A DNA stretch of 64,000 nucleotides from Myotis daubentonii (taxonomy: Eukaryota; Chordata; Mammalia; Chiroptera; Vespertilionidae), in the NCBI RefSeq assembly GCF_963259705.1, contig NC_081846.1:86998641-87062640 (forward strand), written 5' to 3'. The notes beneath the pieces were generated by a model. That model saw nothing but the letters and a program-made list of their open reading frames with translations, did not search any database and was not told the DNA's origin. Positions 42,775-53,329 of the stretch are shown in pieces; positions within the stretch are counted from its first letter, which is position 1; every line of letters begins with the position of its first letter. The translations under genes were made by a program, and so were the position numbers.

Positions 42775-43075
42775 TAACAACAAACATTTATTATCTCACA
42801 CAGTTTCTGGGGTCAGGAGTCTTCAGTGGCTTAGCTGGGAGGTTTTGGTTCTGGGTCTTTAATGAGGTCTTAATGAAGATATTTGCTGGGACTCCAGTCA
42901 TTTGAAATTTTGTCTGAGTCATAGGATCCACTTCTGAGCTCATACGGTGCCTGAGAGTGAGCAGGAGGCCGCATTCCTCCCCAGCTGTGTGTGGAGACCT
43001 CAGTGTCTCCCCACATGGCATCTCCATAGGGCTACTCTCGACATGGCGCTGGCTCCCCCAGAGCCCAGCCTTGGT
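42775..43075 (-). repeat. MLT1-like LTR (old MaLR), minus strand
   Basis: 'acatttattatctcacacag', 'tttctggggtcaggagtctt', 'ggcttagctgggaggttttg', 'gagctcatacggtgcc' and 'gggctactctcgacatggcg' follow an ancient MLT1 consensus in reverse complement. Confidence 0.7.
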
Positions 43076-43128
43076 GTCATCGTCACTTTACAATCTCTTT
43101 CTGTTCAATTCTAGGTTATTTAGTTATA

Positions 43129-43717
43129 GTGGGACCTCAGTTCCCTAACTTAATTCATTCCAGAAGGCTGTTCAAAAACCAATACCCTTTGTAATACTTT
43201 AAGCAATTAAAAAAAAAAACAAAAAAAATAAAAATAAAAAAAAAATAAATAAAATCAATTAAAAACATAAAAAAAAAAAAACCAAATCACTTTTCCCATT
43301 AGAAATAATGTAAATTGAATTAATCCGTTCCAAACCCCCAAATGATTCCCTGTTTCAACCTTTCTCATCTACAGGACATGTCTATTTTGCTGTTTAATCT
43401 TTAAACAAACACTTTAAAAACAAAATGACATGTAATGTAAATGAAAATTTAACAAAAAGGAAAGGAAATGTACAGTAAAAAATGAAAATTTTACAATAAC
43501 TATAAGCAGCAATAAAAGCAAAAAAAAATCATGAAAATATTCACAACACAATATCCTGAGATTGTAACAGTGGTGAACTGACTCAGGCTCATGCATTCTC
43601 CTTCGTTTGTCACCGGGAGACGCGTGACTGATCATATAGGAATCAGCATGAAAGGGTTGTCAGGCTGAGAAGAGAAGTGTTTGAGATGGAAGACGTTCCA
43701 GGAGCGCGGTTCCCCTG
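43129..43717. mobile_element. Tigger/pogo-like element with TA duplication
   Basis: The left end 'gtgggacctcagttccctaa' followed by 'ttcattccagaaggctgttc' matches Tigger-type termini. The right end 'gttccaggagcgcggttccc' plus 'ctg' is a diverged inverted counterpart. TA lies at 43127-43128 and 43718-43719. The interior is A-rich with no transposase. Confidence 0.65.
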
Positions 43718-43719
43718 TA

Positions 43720-44787
43720 CTTCAAGTTGTTAGCACGAGGATCTCCTCTCCATCGACTCTATTCAGAACTACTCCAAGGAAAAGCAAGCTTAACGCTGCA
43801 GCTAGGAGCAGGGCAGCCCACAGAGCCACAGCGTCTAAGAGCGAAGGAGGGTAGTCCCTGAGCAAGGTGGGTGCTTACATGGAGAAGGAGACATCAGGCA
43901 GAATAGAAGCTGTCCCCTTCAAAGAGAAGCCTACCAGTCCCGAAGCCAGCCCATCCTCCCGGCAGCTCAGCCGTCAAGCCCGACCAGCCTCCTGCATCTC
44001 CCCTCAGGGTTTCACGGTGCACGGGAACGCCCCAGGTTCTCCAGTACCTCATAGCTTCACTTTGAAACTTTTCTCTGATTTCAGCCTGCCCCATATTCTA
44101 AAGCGGTGAGCTCTAAAATGTGTCTTTAAAGTAGGACTTAGTAGTTATGGGCATCATTAATTCTCATTGGAGCTTCTTTGGAAATCCCTGGGCCAGAATA
44201 TGATGGTATGGATTCCACATTCCTCTGATAAGATGCCTTAACGATTCCCGACCTCAGTCATGCCTCTCCTCTCCAGAGATGAGCTCTCGGCCTCTGAGTC
44301 TGTTCTCAGGACACACATCATCCTCGCTGGCAGGCCTGGCCTCCCACTGTGCCGCCAGACAGGCCACTTCTGCCCTCAGCCCTGCCACGGGGAAGCTGGG
44401 AGAACTTTGGTGATTTACTTAATTTCTCTGAGCCTCGGTTCATAGTGACACTCACTCCCAAGGCAGCTGGGGGGGGGGGTCGAGGGGGGGGCAAGAGGGA
44501 AGGGGGAGAGACTATTCAAGGAGCTGTTGGCAAGGCATCCCTCCTGGTGGGAGCTCACCCTTCTCTCCTCTTGCTAACGGTGGCTCCTTGCTCAAGGCCT
44601 TGCCATTCCTCAGCCACTGGCCTGCCCCTGACACCTGCTAACTGCCCGGTGCCTGGCCTCTAGCTTTTAATAGTCACGCATCTTTGCCTTGATATAGCCT
44701 CCCCTCTGAACTATGATCCTTGACCTATAATACCTGCTCTTCCCTCCACCCACCACCAAGATTCCACCATTGGCTCAACGTCTCATG
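43720..44787. other. Unannotated sequence with a G-run cluster
   Basis: Mostly unclassified. 44395-44450 has a weak minus-strand MIR phrase ('atttctctgagcctcggttc'). 44468-44505 has G runs of about 11, 8, 3 and 5, a quadruplex-prone arrangement. 44560-44720 is pyrimidine-rich. Confidence 0.35.
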
Positions 44788-44814
44788 TGACCCCTGACCC
44801 CTGACCCCTGACCT
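44788..44814 (-). promoter_or_regulatory. Four DR1-spaced nuclear-receptor half-sites (candidate)
   Basis: TGACCC occurs at 44788, 44795 and 44802 and TGACCT at 44809, each 7 bases apart. On the minus strand this is AGGTCA-G-GGGTCA-G-GGGTCA-G-GGGTCA: direct repeats with one-base spacing, the geometry bound by RXR heterodimers, HNF4 and COUP-TF. It could equally be a chance heptamer microsatellite. Confidence 0.35.
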
Positions 44815-45844
44815 CCAGGCTTGGGTGCAGCCCCACTGGGATGGGGTGGGGAGAGAAGTAGGAGGTAAGGACAGGTGATGTGGGGAGGTGATGGAGGTCA
44901 TGCTCAGAGAACCCTCGTGGTTCTTCTCTTTCATCTTGAGCGAACATCTGTGGCTTCCACGTCGTCACAAAACCAACAGAAGCGAGTCTTCTGTGTCACC
45001 ACCCACAGCCGCCTCATGGGCCTCTGACAGCGCTTTCATGTCCCCGGCAGTGGCCAGCTTTCCCCCTGGGAAGGTAGGGGCATGTGCCACGCCTCACGCC
45101 CCCCTTGCCCTGGTGACGTGATGCTGGCACTCCCTGGCTGATGACACTCTGCAGTCAGCTTTCATGTGTGCGCAGCTGTCGCTGCCTGGGGTTCCAGGTG
45201 GCCAAGCCGTGTCCCTGCCGCTCCCCCTCCTGCCTCCCGAGAACCCCAGCCGCTGACTCATGGGTTCTCCACCCACAAAGGGCTTCCCGCTCTGCCGCTT
45301 TGGGGCACTCTTCCCAGTTTTGAACAAATGCCTTCCGGCTCACTCCTGCCTTTCCCGGGGCCATGGGGGGCAGTGTGGACGGGGAGGGGGTCTCCCTCTT
45401 GCTCACCCTCCAGTTGGAACGCAGCTCACAAGCCCCAAGCCTGGCACTCAGGTCCTCACACTCTCCCCTGACTCGGGGCTCATCTATGGATCCCATGTTC
45501 ATTTCTTCCCACTCCCCTCCCCACGACGCCTTCTCCAGGGACAACTGCTGGTCACAGTTCCTTTGACAAAGCTGTGATTAGCCACACGGGGAGGGGAGCT
45601 GGCATGGGCACTGGGCTCGTGTCCAAGCCTCCTGTCCCCTCACCTGCTTGCAGAGAGCACAGAACCAGAAAGACTTTCAAATAGGGCTGCAGACCTTAGC
45701 TGTGATGCCCGAGACTCTGTGTCCTTCTCCGGGCCTCGGTGTCCTCATCTAGAGAGTGAGGGCATCCTACCCGCCTTCAGAGCGGCAGGCAGGGCTAGTG
45801 AGAAGACCTGCCCCAGGACACACACCACACCTCAGGGCAGTATT
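44815..45844. other. Unique GC-rich sequence
   Basis: No gene or clear repeat. A weak minus-strand MIR-like phrase lies near 45685-45760 ('gcctcggtgtcctcatctag'). Confidence 0.4.
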
Positions 45845-46017
45845 TACGACAGGGTCATGATGTGCCAAGCACATGGCACACAGATGAATTTAGAGTGTCT
45901 TCACCGAAAGCCACCCGGAAGATCCTGCAGATGAGGAAATCACCGCACAGAGAGGTTGAGTAATTTTCACAGAGTCACACAGCTGCTAAGGGCAGAGCTG
46001 GCTGTGAACGCAGGAAC
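45845..46017 (+). repeat. MIR SINE
   Basis: 'gtgccaagcacatggcacac', 'ctgcagatgaggaaatcacc', 'gcacagagaggttgagtaat' and 'cagagtcacacagctgctaa' give the MIR core with its 3' part. Confidence 0.85.
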
Positions 46018-47122
46018 CTATCTCGTCCCCTCCAGGGAGAGGTCCTTCCCAGTCTCTGCAACTTAGGGAACAGGAGGGAGCGGTGGTCTCCAGAGGCTCC
46101 TGTTCCCTCCTGGCCAGTCTCTCTGTCACCCCCGCCCCTCCCCTCGGGCTCCGATGGGCATGCTGACTGGAATTCGCCTGGGGGTCACTTACTCCCCACC
46201 AGCCCCTCACTCTGTGTGGAGGTGGCGGCTCAGGGCTTTAGGCCCCCCGCTACGCAGACAGGGGTTGAGTTTCGGAGGCAGCACTGGGATGGGGCCCCAC
46301 CTCCCCAGATAGGCAGCTTTGGGCTTGGGCTCTGCCCAGGAGCCGGTGGCAGGAGGTGGTGATTGCCCCTGGGCTGGCCGACTGCAGGGCTCAGTGGGGA
46401 CACGCGGTGGGATGGGCAGGGGGCATGGAGGGGTCCCTGCAGGCAAGGAGCTCCCGAAGGTGTCTGCTGTTTCCTTCTTCATCCGCAGTAACAATCCCCC
46501 TTTGAGCTAGTTGGCTGAGAGAGTGGAGAGATTCGTGACAGGTTGATTTATCTGTTTTGGTAACTTGGCCTTCCTGAGAAAGGGAGGCTCTGCGCCAGGG
46601 CTGGCATGGAGTCCAGCTCGGGGGGAACCAGGGCCCGTCCTCCCATCCTTTCGGACAGCGTGCCCTCAGGCTGCAGTGCGGCTCTGGCCCGTCTCCCTGC
46701 CCCTGCAGGACTGCGAGTCAGGAATTGTACCAACACAGGCATGGGCAGTGCCTTCTGCTGCCCTCCCAGCCTCGGGTCCCCAGGGTGGCTCTTCTAGGAT
46801 CCATCTTGTGGATGAGGAGGTTGGGTAACTGATAACTGACTGCCCAAGGTCACAGTGAGCAAGAGGCAGAGACCAGAGGTGAGCACAGCTTCGCCTCCTC
46901 TGCACCAGGCCTCCTGGGCCTGCCTGCCAATACTACATGCCAATCAACACAGATGGGAGGGAACACAGAATGGAACACAGTACCTTACAATGAAACACAT
47001 ACCTACCTACACTGAGGGACCACAAGGGGAGACTAATCTCAGAAACATTGGGAAATGGTGTTTCTATTATATCCTCTGAGGCTAAAGACACAAAGACCTG
47101 TATATACCCATTACATTCTAGT
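46018..47122. other. Unique GC-rich sequence with a MIR fragment
   Basis: 46795-46880 is a plus-strand MIR piece ('atcttgtggatgaggaggtt', 'tgcccaaggtcacagtgagc'). The rest is unclassified, with no domain in any frame. Confidence 0.5.
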
Positions 47123-47429
47123 TAGCAGGTGTATTTTTTTTATTGTTTGAAGTATTACAAATAGTAGTACATATGTTTCCTTTTTTTTCCAATTGACCTT
47201 CAACCCCAACCTCCCCTACCCACCAGCACATGCCCTCACCCCCGTCACAGTGTCTTGTGTCCATGGTTATGCTTATATGCATGCACACAAGTCCTTCAGT
47301 TGATCTCTTACCTGAACTCCCCCAACCCTCCCTAGCCTTCCTGTTGTAGTTTGACAGTCTGTTCGATGCTTCTCTGCCTCTGTATCTATTTTTGTTCATC
47401 AGTTTATAATGGTCTTTATTATCCATAAA

Positions 47430-50400
47430 TGAGTGAGATGATGTGGTATTTTTCCTTCATTGACAGGCTTATTTCACTTAGCATAATGCTCTCCAGTTCC
47501 ATCCATGCCGCTACAAATGGTAAGAGCTCCTCCTTTTTTATAGCAGTATAGTATTCCATTATGTAGATGTACCACAGTTTTCTAATCCATTCATCTGCTG
47601 ATGGGCACTTAGGCTGTTCCTAGATCTTAGCTATGGTGAATTGTGCTGCTATGAACATAGGGGTGCATATATCCTTTCTGATTGGTGTTTCTGGTTTCTT
47701 GGGATATATTCCTAGAAGTGGGATTACTGGGATCAAATGGGAGTTCCATTTTTAATATTTTGAGGAAACTCCATATTGTTCTCCACAGTGGCTGCACGAG
47801 TCTGCATTCCCACCAGCAGTGCACGAGTGTTCCCTTTTCTCCACATCCTCTCCAGCACTTGTTTGTTGATTTGCTGATTATAGCCATTCTGACAGGTGTG
47901 AGATGGCATCTCGTTGTTGCTTTGATTTGCATCTCTCGGATGATTAGTGACTTTGAGCATGTTTTCATGTGTCTCTTGGCTTTCTGAATGTCCTCTTTCG
48001 AAAAGTGTCTATTTAGGTCCTTTGCCCATTTTTTGATTGGGTTATCTTCCTTTTGTTAAGTTGTACGAGTTTCCTGTAAATGTTGGAGATTAAACTCTTA
48101 TCGGAGATAACATTGGCTGTATGTCCTCCAATGCAGTGGGCTTTCTTGTTTTGTTGATGGTTTCTTTTGCTGTGCAGAAGCTTTTCATTTTGATGTAGTC
48201 CCATTTGTTTATTTTCTCCTTAGTTTCCATTGCCCTAAGAGCTGTATATCTGGTATTGTGATCCCTCCAACATTGTTCTTCTTTCTTGAGATTGCTGCAG
48301 CTATTTGAGGTCTTTTTTTTTATTCCAAATGAATTTTTGGAGAATTTGTTCTAGGTCTTTGAAGTATGCCATTGGTATTTTAATGGAGATTGCATTGAAT
48401 TTATAGATTGCTTTGGGTAGTATGGACATTTTAATGATGTTGACTCTACCATGAACATGGTATATTCTTCCATGTGTTCATGTCTTCCTCTATCTCTTTT
48501 TTCAGTGTTCTGAAATTTTCTGAATACAGGTCCTTTATCTCCTTGGTTAAGTTTATTCCTAGGTACCTTAATTTTTTGTTGTTGTTGCAATGGTAAATGG
48601 GATTGCTTTTTAAATTTCTCTTTCTGTGAGTTCAGTGTTGGTGTATAGAAAAGCTATAGACTTCTGGGTGTTAATTTTGTATCCTGCTACAATGCCAAAT
48701 TCATTTATTAAGTCTAGTAGTTTTTTTGATGGAGTCTTTGGGGTTTTCTATGTACAATATTATGTCATCTGCAAATAAGGACAGTTTTACTTCTCCTTTT
48801 CCAGTTTGGATGCCTTTTATTTCTTCTTCTTGTCTGATCGCAATGGCTAGTACTTCCAGTACTATGTCAAACAGGAGTGGTGAGACTGGGCATCCCTGTC
48901 TTGTTTCTGTTCTTAGTAGAAATGGTTTTAGTTTTTGCCCATTGAGTATGATGTTGTCTGTGGGTTTGCCATATATCACTGTTATTATGTTGAAGTATGA
49001 TCCTTCTATTCCCACCTTGTTGAGGGTTTTTATTAAGAAAGGGTGTTGGGCCCTGACTGGTTTGGCTCAGTGGATAGAACGTCAGCCTGAGGACTGAAAG
49101 GTCCCAGGTTCGATTCCAGTCAAGGGCATGTACCTTGGTTGCAGGCACATCCCCAGTGGGAGGTGTGCAGGAGGCAGCTGATCGATGTTTCTCTCTCATC
49201 AATGTTTCTAACTCTCTATCCCTCTCCCTTCCTCTCTGTAAAGAATCAATAAAATATATTTTTAAAAAAAAGAAAGAAGAAAGGGTGTTGGATATTGTCA
49301 AAATGCTTTTACTGCACCAATGGGTATGATTATATGGTTTTTATATCTCAGTTTGTTTATATGGTGCATCACATTTATTGATTTGCAGATATTGTACCAT
49401 CCTTGCATTCCCAGAATAAATCCCACTTGGTCATGGTGTATGATTTTTCTAATGTACTGCTGGATTCGATTTGCTAGAATTTTGTTGAGGATTTTGGAAT
49501 GTATGTTCATGAGGGATATTGGCCTGTAATTCTCTTTCTTTGTATTGTCTTTATCTGGTTTGAGGACTAGGGTAATATTGGCTTTGTAGAAAGAGCTTGG
49601 AAGTGCTCCTTCCTCTTGAATTCTTTGGACTAGTCTGAGGAAGATAGGTTTTATTTCTTCTCTGAATGTTTTATAAAAACTCTCCTGTGAAGCCATCTGG
49701 TCCAGGGCTTTTGCTTGTTGGAAGATTTTTGATTACTGCTTCAATTCCCTCCATAGTTATAGGCCTATTCAGATTTTTTGATTCCTCCTGGTTCAGTTTT
49801 GGAAGGTCGTATTTTTTTAGGAATATGTCCATTTCTTCTAGGTTGACCAGTTTGTTGGAGTAGAGTTGCTCATAGTATATTTTTACGATTCTTCATATTT
49901 CTGTGGGGTCTATTGTTATTTCACCTCTTTCGTTTCTGATTTTGTTTATTTGGGTCTTCTCTCTTTGCTTCTTGGTGAGCCTGGCAAGAGGTTCCTCAAT
50001 CTTCTTTATCCTTTCAAAGAACCAGCTCTTGGTTTCATTGATCTTTTTTTTTCTTTTGGTCTCTATGTCACTTATTTCCGCTCTGATCTTTATTATTTCC
50101 TTCCTTCTGCTCAGTCTGGGCTTTTCTTGTTGCTCTCTTTCTAATTCTTTAGGTTGCAGAGTTATATGGTTTATTATCAGTTTTTCTTGTTTTTTGAGGT
50201 AGGTCTGTAATGCTACGAACTTTTCTCTCAGGACTGCTTTCACTGTGTCCCAAAGATTTTGGATTGTTGTGTTTTCATTGTCGTTTGCTTCCAGGATGCT
50301 TTTTATTTCTTCTTTGATTTCTTTGGTAACCCACTCATTGTTTAATAGTATGCTATTCAGCCTCCAAGTGTTTGACTTTTTGTGATTGTTTTTACTGTAG

Positions 50401-51120
50401 TTGATTTCTAATTTTATGCCATTGTGATCTGAGAAGATGCTTGATATGATTTCAATCCTCTTGAATTTGGAGAGCCTTTGCCTGTGTCCCAATATGTGGT
50501 CTATCTTTGAAACTGTCCCATGTGTGCTTGAGAAGAATGTATATTCTGTAGTTTTGGGGTGGAATGTTCTAAAGATGTTGATTAAGTCCATCTGATCTAG
50601 TGAGTCATTTAGGATTGATGTTTCTTTGATAATTTTTTGTTTAGAGGATTTATCCAGTGATGTCAATGGGGTATTAAAATCTCCTACTTTGTGTTGCTGT
50701 CAATTTCACCCCTGATATCTTCCAGAAGTTTTTTTTTTTTATGTATTTGGGTGCTCCTGCATTGGGTGCATAAATGTTTACCAGAGTTATATACTCTTGT
50801 TGTATTGGTCCCATTAGAATTATGAAGTGGCCTTTCTTGTCTCTTGTTATGGTCTCCACTTTGAGGTCTATTTTTGTCAGATATAAGTATTGCTATCCCA
50901 ACTTTCTTTTTCATTTACATTTGCCTGATAGATATTTTTCCATCCCTTCACTTTCAGTCTGTGTGAGTCCCTTGTTCTGAGGTGGGTCTCCTGTAGACAG
51001 CGTATATATGGGTCATGTTTTCTTATCCATTCATTCACTCAATGTCTTTTGATTGGAGCATTTAATCCATTTTACATTTAATGTTATTATTGATAGGTAC
51101 TTGTTTGTAGCCATTACTGT
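47430..51120 (-). pseudogene. L1 ORF2 remnant (endonuclease, reverse transcriptase, Cys-rich end)
   Basis: ORF2 of an active L1 nicks target DNA and reverse-transcribes L1 RNA. Here the endonuclease landmark CLQETH sits at about 50981-50999 and GIAILISDK next to it. The RT core FADD is at 48764-48775. The C-terminal Cys/His segment ([14 protein letters not shown]) is in 47627-47968. The gene survives as separate frames (50674-50914, 49893-50666, 49298-49696, 48701-49015, 48351-48590, 47627-47968). It is split by a Ves SINE at 49050-49276 and cannot make protein. Confidence 0.9.
49050..49276 (+). mobile_element. Ves SINE with 15-bp target-site duplication
   Basis: It is a full tRNA-derived SINE: start 'gccctgactggtttggctca', A box TGGCTCAGTGG (49063-49073), B box GGTTCGATTCC (49107-49117), body 'gtgcaggaggcagctgatcg', and tail 'aatcaataaaatatattttt'. 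AAGAAAGGGTGTTGG occurs at 49035-49049 and 49277-49291. It landed in L1 ORF2, so it is younger than that L1. Pol III promoter boxes are intact. Confidence 0.95.
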
Positions 51121-51289
51121 ATTTTATGCCTATGTTTCTTCCTCCCTTTTTATTTCCTCTGTTTACAGCATTCCCTTTAGCATTTCTTGCATTGCTGGCT
51201 TGGTAGTGATAAACTCCCTTAGCCTTCTTTTGTTTGTGAAGCTCCTGATTTCCCCTTCAATTTTGATTGATAGTCTTGCTGGATAGAGT

Positions 51290-51960
51290 ATTCTTGGATT
51301 CAGTCCTTTGCTTTGCATCACTTTGTATACCTCCTTCCAATCCCTTCTAGCTTGATGTGTTTCTGTTGAGAAATCATTTGATAATCTGATGGGGGATCCT
51401 TTGTAGGTAACTCTCTGTCTCTCACAGCCTTTAAGATTCTCTCTTTGTCGTTAACATTTGCCATTGTAATTATGACATATCTTGGTGTGGGTCTTTTGGG
51501 ATTCATCTTGCTTGGGACTCTGTACTTGTGTAACTTTTTTCTTCCCCATATCAGGGAAGTTTTCTGTCATTATTTCTTCAAATAGATTTTCTAATTCTTG
51601 CTGCTCTTCTTGTCCTTCTGGCAGCCCTATTATATGTATGTTACTTCGTTTTGCATTGTCCCAAAGCTCCCTTAGGCTCTCCTCCTGCTTTTTAACTTTT
51701 TTCTCCAGTTGCTGTTCACATTGGGCTTGTTTCTGTACCTTATCTTCTAACTCACTAATTCTGTCCTCTGGTTCTTCTAGTCTACTGTTGAAACCTTCCA
51801 TAGTGTTTTTGATTGTAGCTATATCACTTTTGATTTCTTCCTGATTTTTTCATAGGTTATTGATTTTCTCATCCATCCAGTGTATGAACTGTATGACCAT
51901 TATTCTGAATTCTTTTTCTGTCATGTTGCATGCTTCCATCTCACTTATTTCCTTTCTTGG
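51290..51960 (-). pseudogene. L1 ORF1 remnant (RNA-binding chaperone)
   Basis: ORF1p is the trimeric coiled-coil RNA chaperone of the L1 particle. The frame 51451-51801 shows heptad-rich coiled coil (LEEPEDRISELEDKVQKQ) followed by the family's SNIHIIGLPEG motif. An in-frame stop (TGA, complement of 51850-51852) cuts the N-terminal part, and the C-terminal part continues in another frame at 51318-51506. Confidence 0.88.
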
Positions 51961-51999
51961 TGATTTCTCATTTTCTTTCCTCTGGGGGTTGTTTCATTG

Positions 52000-53255
52000 T
52001 CTCCCCATTCTGACTACCACCAGGAGGTTCAAATGTCAAGTTGTGGGGGCCTGGGCCATGTGCAGTGGGAGCTTTGCATCCCTCAAGTGTCATTGAAGAG
52101 CTCCGACACCAAGATGTGTGGCTGCCATGGGTTGGTGGGAACCACGCTTGCCCAGGATCAGAGTCACAGGCGCTTAGTGTGGCCTTGTGTGCGCACCTAG
52201 AATCAGAGACACCGCTGGTGTGTGACGAAAATCAGAGTTCCCTAGCACGTGTCAGGAGTCAGAGACCCCCTGTGTCTGCTCTGAGAATCGAATATCAGAG
52301 TCTCTGTTGCTTGGTGTGGCCTCACGTTGAGAATCAGTGTCCCTATGTGTGCATGTGGCTGTTAGTGTGAATGCACTGGGAATCAGGGATCCCAGGCGCA
52401 CGTGATAAGAAACAGATCAAGTCACTGGAACTCAGTGCTGCCTCTCATGCGGAGAATCAGGGTCCCCAGTCTGCTTGGGGGACTGGGTTGCACAGTCTCA
52501 CTGTGTTGGCAGGAGGTTCACTCCCGCCCTGCAGGAAACAACCTTCTGTGTGACCTGAATCAGAGTCAGGTGGCACTGCAGCCCTGTGTGGGCGTGGGGT
52601 CTGGTCACATGGGTGTGCACTGCAGGAAACAGACTCCCTGTGTCCGTGCACCCAGGCTCAAATTCAGCGCAGCCCCCCTGTGTGGGCACAGGGTCTGGTT
52701 ACAGGAAACAAACTCCCCATGTCCATGCACCCAGGTTCAAATTCAGGTAGAGCCACCACTATTGTGTGTGGGCAGGGGGTCTGTTTGTGTGGAGAGGGTC
52801 TGGCAGTTCCTATGCTACTGCCGCAGGGGCTGGTGGTGACTGGGATTGGCTGTGACTCACAGAAATCTGCAGCCAGGGTGCCTGGGGTCTTGGTGTCCAT
52901 GGGTCTGCAGCTGTGGTCACAGTTTTTATACCCAAGTGGCTGTAGGGTCCCGTTTTGCAACTGAGACCAGATTGGGTAGTGGCAAGGCTAGGATCCTAGC
53001 CTCAAGCAGTTCTGTTCTTCAAGATGTCATGGTCTCTGTGCCAGCGGTGTCCTCCCCGGAGTGTTTGCAGTGGCAGCAGGGTTTCGCCATCTAAGACTGC
53101 CCAGTTTGGCAGCCCCTTGGAAGACCTTCAGGATCTAACTGTCCCTAGCATTCACTCACACACACCACACACATCCACACACTCCTCTATCACTCCCTCA
53201 CTCTCTCACACACTCTCTTTCCCTACCTTCTTGCTAGTCACCATCTTGGATTTTC
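52000..53255 (-). promoter_or_regulatory. L1 5' UTR / promoter region with repeated motifs
   Basis: This would hold the internal promoter of the element. 'gcaggaaaca' recurs at 52531, 52622 and (as acaggaaaca) 52701, each followed by related text, and 'agaatcag' phrases recur in 52200-52460. The UTR therefore seems built from degenerate tandem units. The element's 5' end, on the minus strand, reads 'gaaaatccaagatggtgact'. A CA/CT-rich stretch lies at 53152-53215. Confidence 0.65.
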
Positions 53256-53329
53256 TAGCAGGTATATTTTTCACAGGGGTTTGGGAAAACAATCCTGGAA
53301 TTATTTTATGTGCATCCTAGATCTAAGCA

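Larger units (their letters stand above)
47139..53255 (-). mobile_element. Near full-length L1 retrotransposon (inactive)
   Basis: On the minus strand the order is 5' UTR (about 53255-52000), ORF1 remnant, ORF2 remnant, 3' UTR and an A-rich tail. Sixteen-base flanks 47123-47138 and 53256-53271 (TAGCAGGTGTATTTTT and TAGCAGGTATATTTTT) differ by one base and are the target-site duplication. Removing the 227-bp SINE and one duplication copy leaves about 5.9 kb, near the usual L1 length. Stops and frameshifts break both ORFs. Confidence 0.92.

Noticed and set aside
49050..49276. A functional tRNA gene because of intact A and B boxes
   Set aside because: The flanking body, A-rich tail and target-site duplication show a SINE; the head cannot fold as a complete tRNA with a normal anticodon arm as far as I can see.
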